From Novosphingopyxis sp042090735 (GTDB taxonomy: Bacteria; Pseudomonadota; Alphaproteobacteria; Sphingomonadales; Sphingomonadaceae): DNA of 8,994 bases. The notes beneath the pieces are model-generated. The model was not told where the DNA came from. It worked only from the letters and a program-made list of their open reading frames with translations, and did not search any database. The stretch is taken from assembly GCA_042090735.1 (NCBI GenBank), contig JBELIU010000108.1:1-8994 (forward strand), written 5' to 3'. Positions within the stretch are counted from its first letter, which is position 1; the number at the start of each line of letters is the position of its first letter. Of the stretch, positions 7,215 through 8,994 are shown piece by piece. Made by a program: the position numbers and the translations under genes.

Positions 7215-8994
7215 TCAAAAGAAACGATAACCGAGGGTGAGGCGCCAGGTGCGCGGTTCGCCGACCGGGACGTAGTTGATGGAACGCGTCGGGTTGAAGT
7301 TCTCGGCATCGAACAGATTGCGCACGCCGACATTGATATCCAGGTCGCCGATCGACAGGAACCCGTTCAGGTTGACGGTCGTCGCTGCCGGAATGCGGTA
7401 CACGTCGAAGCGATCGATTGCCGAGCTGGAACGTCCGGATACACCGGCACCGATGCCCGCCTTCATGCGATCGGCGATCTTGTGTTCATAGGAGCCATAG
7501 ACATTATACACATCGCGCGGCTGACCGTTGACGATATCGCCAAGTGTCTTCGACGGCTCCAGGAATTTATAGTCGGTGCGCGTATAGGCGGCGGATAGCG
7601 TCAGGCCCGGGAAGGGACTGCCGCTGACATTGATGTCGATGCCTTCGCCCTGCTGGCCCGGCACCGAAATCTGGAAGCGCGGGTTGACGGGATCGCGGTC
7701 CAGCAGATTGCTCTGGCGGATGTTGAACCAAGAGGCGTTGATCAGAACGCGCTCATCGAACAAGTCCCACTTCACGCCGATTTCGGCGTTGCGCGAGCGA
7801 ATGTCCGGCAGTGTATTGCCGGACCGGTCCAGCGTCGTGACCGGCACATAGCCGAAGGCCAGAGAGCCGAAGACCGAGAAATGGTCGGTCAGATCCACCA
7901 CGGCGCCGTAGTTCGGGGTCGTCGCGTTCGTTTCTTTCTCGACAGGCGTGCGGCCGGACACCGCCGATGTGATCGTGGTGTTGTTGTGGCGCACGCCCGC
8001 CACCAGGTGAACCGGGCCGAAGCCGATCAGATACTGACCGTAATAGCCATATTGGGTCGAATCGAGATCGAACGACATGTTGTAGTTCCGCGCTAGGGGG
8101 CGCAGCGTAGCGGGCGGATTGAGGAAATTGTACGGAAACAGGCCGCCGTCTGCGGCAAAAATCGCCCGAACCTTGCTATCCACAACGGTCATGCCCGCCA
8201 CGACCTTGTGACTTACGGGGCCGGTGTCGAAGTCAATTCGCCCGAAGGCATCTACGACGTCGCTTTCCGACGTTTGCCGGGTGCCGCTGCTGGAAACGAG
8301 CAGCAGGCCGTTATTGTTGAGAACCGCGATGGGCGAAAACTGGCGAAGCGAAAAGTCGATCTTCTGGTGCTGACCGCGCGCGACGACCGTAAGCCAATTG
8401 GTCACCTTCTGCGTGATCTCGGCATTGAACTGCGTGGTTTCGATCTGGACCCCCTGGTCCTTGCCACCGATCAGGGGCCGATCGGTCGGAACGTCATAGG
8501 GCTCCTTGGTGACCGTGTTGATGATCGTGAACGGCACCACGCCGAATAGCTGGTTGCCCAAGGTGGCCGAGACGATGATGTCGCTGGTCCCGTTCTTGTA
8601 CCGGATCGACGGGGCGAACAGATAATCCTCGTTACCGCGATAGCCGCCGAAATTCTTGTCGGCCGTCGCCGCGGTCGCGATGACGCGGGCACTCAGGCGG
8701 TCGTCGCGGGTCAGCGACTGGTTGGCGTCGATCGTGCCGCGCGCCAGGCCGAACGAGCCGGTTTCGGCGGTTACGTAAAGCCGCTCCTGCGCATAGGGCT
8801 TCTTGGTGACGATATTGATCGTGCCGCCCAGATTGTCGCTGCCCAGCAGAATGGCGTCGGGGCCTTTCAGCACCTCGATCCGCTCGATATTGGCGAGCGG
8901 CAGTGTGGTGCCCGCGGCAAAGGTGGAGCTGGACGCCGATGGCAGGCCGTTGACGGCGCCGTTGGAATCGAACCCGCGAACCGAGAAGCTGACG
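7215..8994 (-). CDS. TonB-dependent outer-membrane receptor, siderophore-receptor type, 5' truncated
   Basis: The gene runs off the right end; about 592 C-terminal codons are present. The visible start lies in the plug domain: VRGFDSNGAVNGLP, then IERIEVLKGPDAILLG and GGTINIVTKKP (about 8800-8895), the classic plug motifs of FhuA/FpvA-like receptors. The remainder is a beta-barrel with alternating aromatic strands, the family segment IGVKWDLFDERVLINASWF, and a late NVGVRNLFDAENF. It ends in YRFF with a terminal Phe, the usual signal for insertion by the BAM machinery. The signal peptide, any TonB box and any N-terminal signalling domain lie outside the window. No cysteine is visible. The in-frame ATG at 8871-8873 is internal. 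The ligand cannot be read from sequence: the subtype is named for siderophores, but relatives also carry peptides and other compounds. Its operon partners favour a peptide-like ligand (inference). The operon promoter is probably upstream, outside the window. Confidence 0.92.
   Translation of the reverse strand, partial: VSFSVRGFDSNGAVNGLPSASSSTFAAGTTLPLANIERIEVLKGPDAILLGSDNLGGTINIVTKKPYAQERLYVTAETGSFGLARGTIDANQSLTRDDRLSARVIATAATADKNFGGYRGNEDYLFAPSIRYKNGTSDIIVSATLGNQLFGVVPFTIINTVTKEPYDVPTDRPLIGGKDQGVQIETTQFNAEITQKVTNWLTVVARGQHQKIDFSLRQFSPIAVLNNNGLLLVSSSGTRQTSESDVVDAFGRIDFDTGPVSHKVVAGMTVVDSKVRAIFAADGGLFPYNFLNPPATLRPLARNYNMSFDLDSTQYGYYGQYLIGFGPVHLVAGVRHNNTTITSAVSGRTPVEKETNATTPNYGAVVDLTDHFSVFGSLAFGYVPVTTLDRSGNTLPDIRSRNAEIGVKWDLFDERVLINASWFNIRQSNLLDRDPVNPRFQISVPGQQGEGIDINVSGSPFPGLTLSAAYTRTDYKFLEPSKTLGDIVNGQPRDVYNVYGSYEHKIADRMKAGIGAGVSGRSSSAIDRFDVYRIPAATTVNLNGFLSIGDLDINVGVRNLFDAENFNPTRSINYVPVGEPRTWRLTLGYRFF

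Noticed and set aside
1039..8994. Lasso peptide or other RiPP biosynthetic cluster
   Set aside because: No precursor peptide, cyclase, B-protein or isopeptidase is present; the peptidase is an M3 enzyme. The gene set fits uptake and breakdown better than synthesis.

Overview
The window reads as a high-GC alphaproteobacterium, most likely a sphingomonad. That assignment rests on style: a fused PcaD-PcaC type enzyme, a siderophore-type TonB-dependent receptor, a BacA-like transporter with its own ATPase, and dense GC-rich coding with very short intergenic gaps. No rRNA or tRNA is present to confirm it. Every base belongs to a gene or to a gap of 70 bases or less. I see no mobile element, CRISPR array, tRNA or rRNA.

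Left end (1-1004, + strand): the 3' part of a fused enol-lactonase / 4-carboxymuconolactone decarboxylase of the beta-ketoadipate pathway, cut off by the window start. It converges on the next gene across 34 bases.

The rest (1039-8994, all - strand, so transcription runs from right to left) looks like one operon of at least six genes. In order of transcription they are: a TonB-dependent receptor whose 5' end lies outside the window; 18 bases later a BacA/SbmA-like membrane protein fused to an ABC ATPase; 70 bases later a small thioredoxin with a CAPC active site; overlapping it by 4 bases (GTGA), an unrecognised 281-residue protein; 25 bases later an M3 zinc oligopeptidase; and overlapping that by 1 base (TGATG), a Cds1-like PLP-dependent cysteine desulfhydrase.

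The genes suggest one route. The receptor would take a compound, plausibly a peptide containing cysteine or disulfides, across the outer membrane. The ABC protein would carry it over the inner membrane, thioredoxin would reduce it, the M3 peptidase would cut it, and the desulfhydrase would turn released cysteine into sulfide, pyruvate and ammonia. This scheme is inference from gene content and order. The substrate is unknown, and the 281-residue protein is the least understood part.

One assembly artefact matters. A 10-N run at 6781-6790 splits the ABC gene into two apparent frames. The 7 bases on either side of the Ns are identical (AGCGATT). Collapsing that overlap restores a single intact 600-codon frame, so the gene is very probably whole and the Ns spurious.
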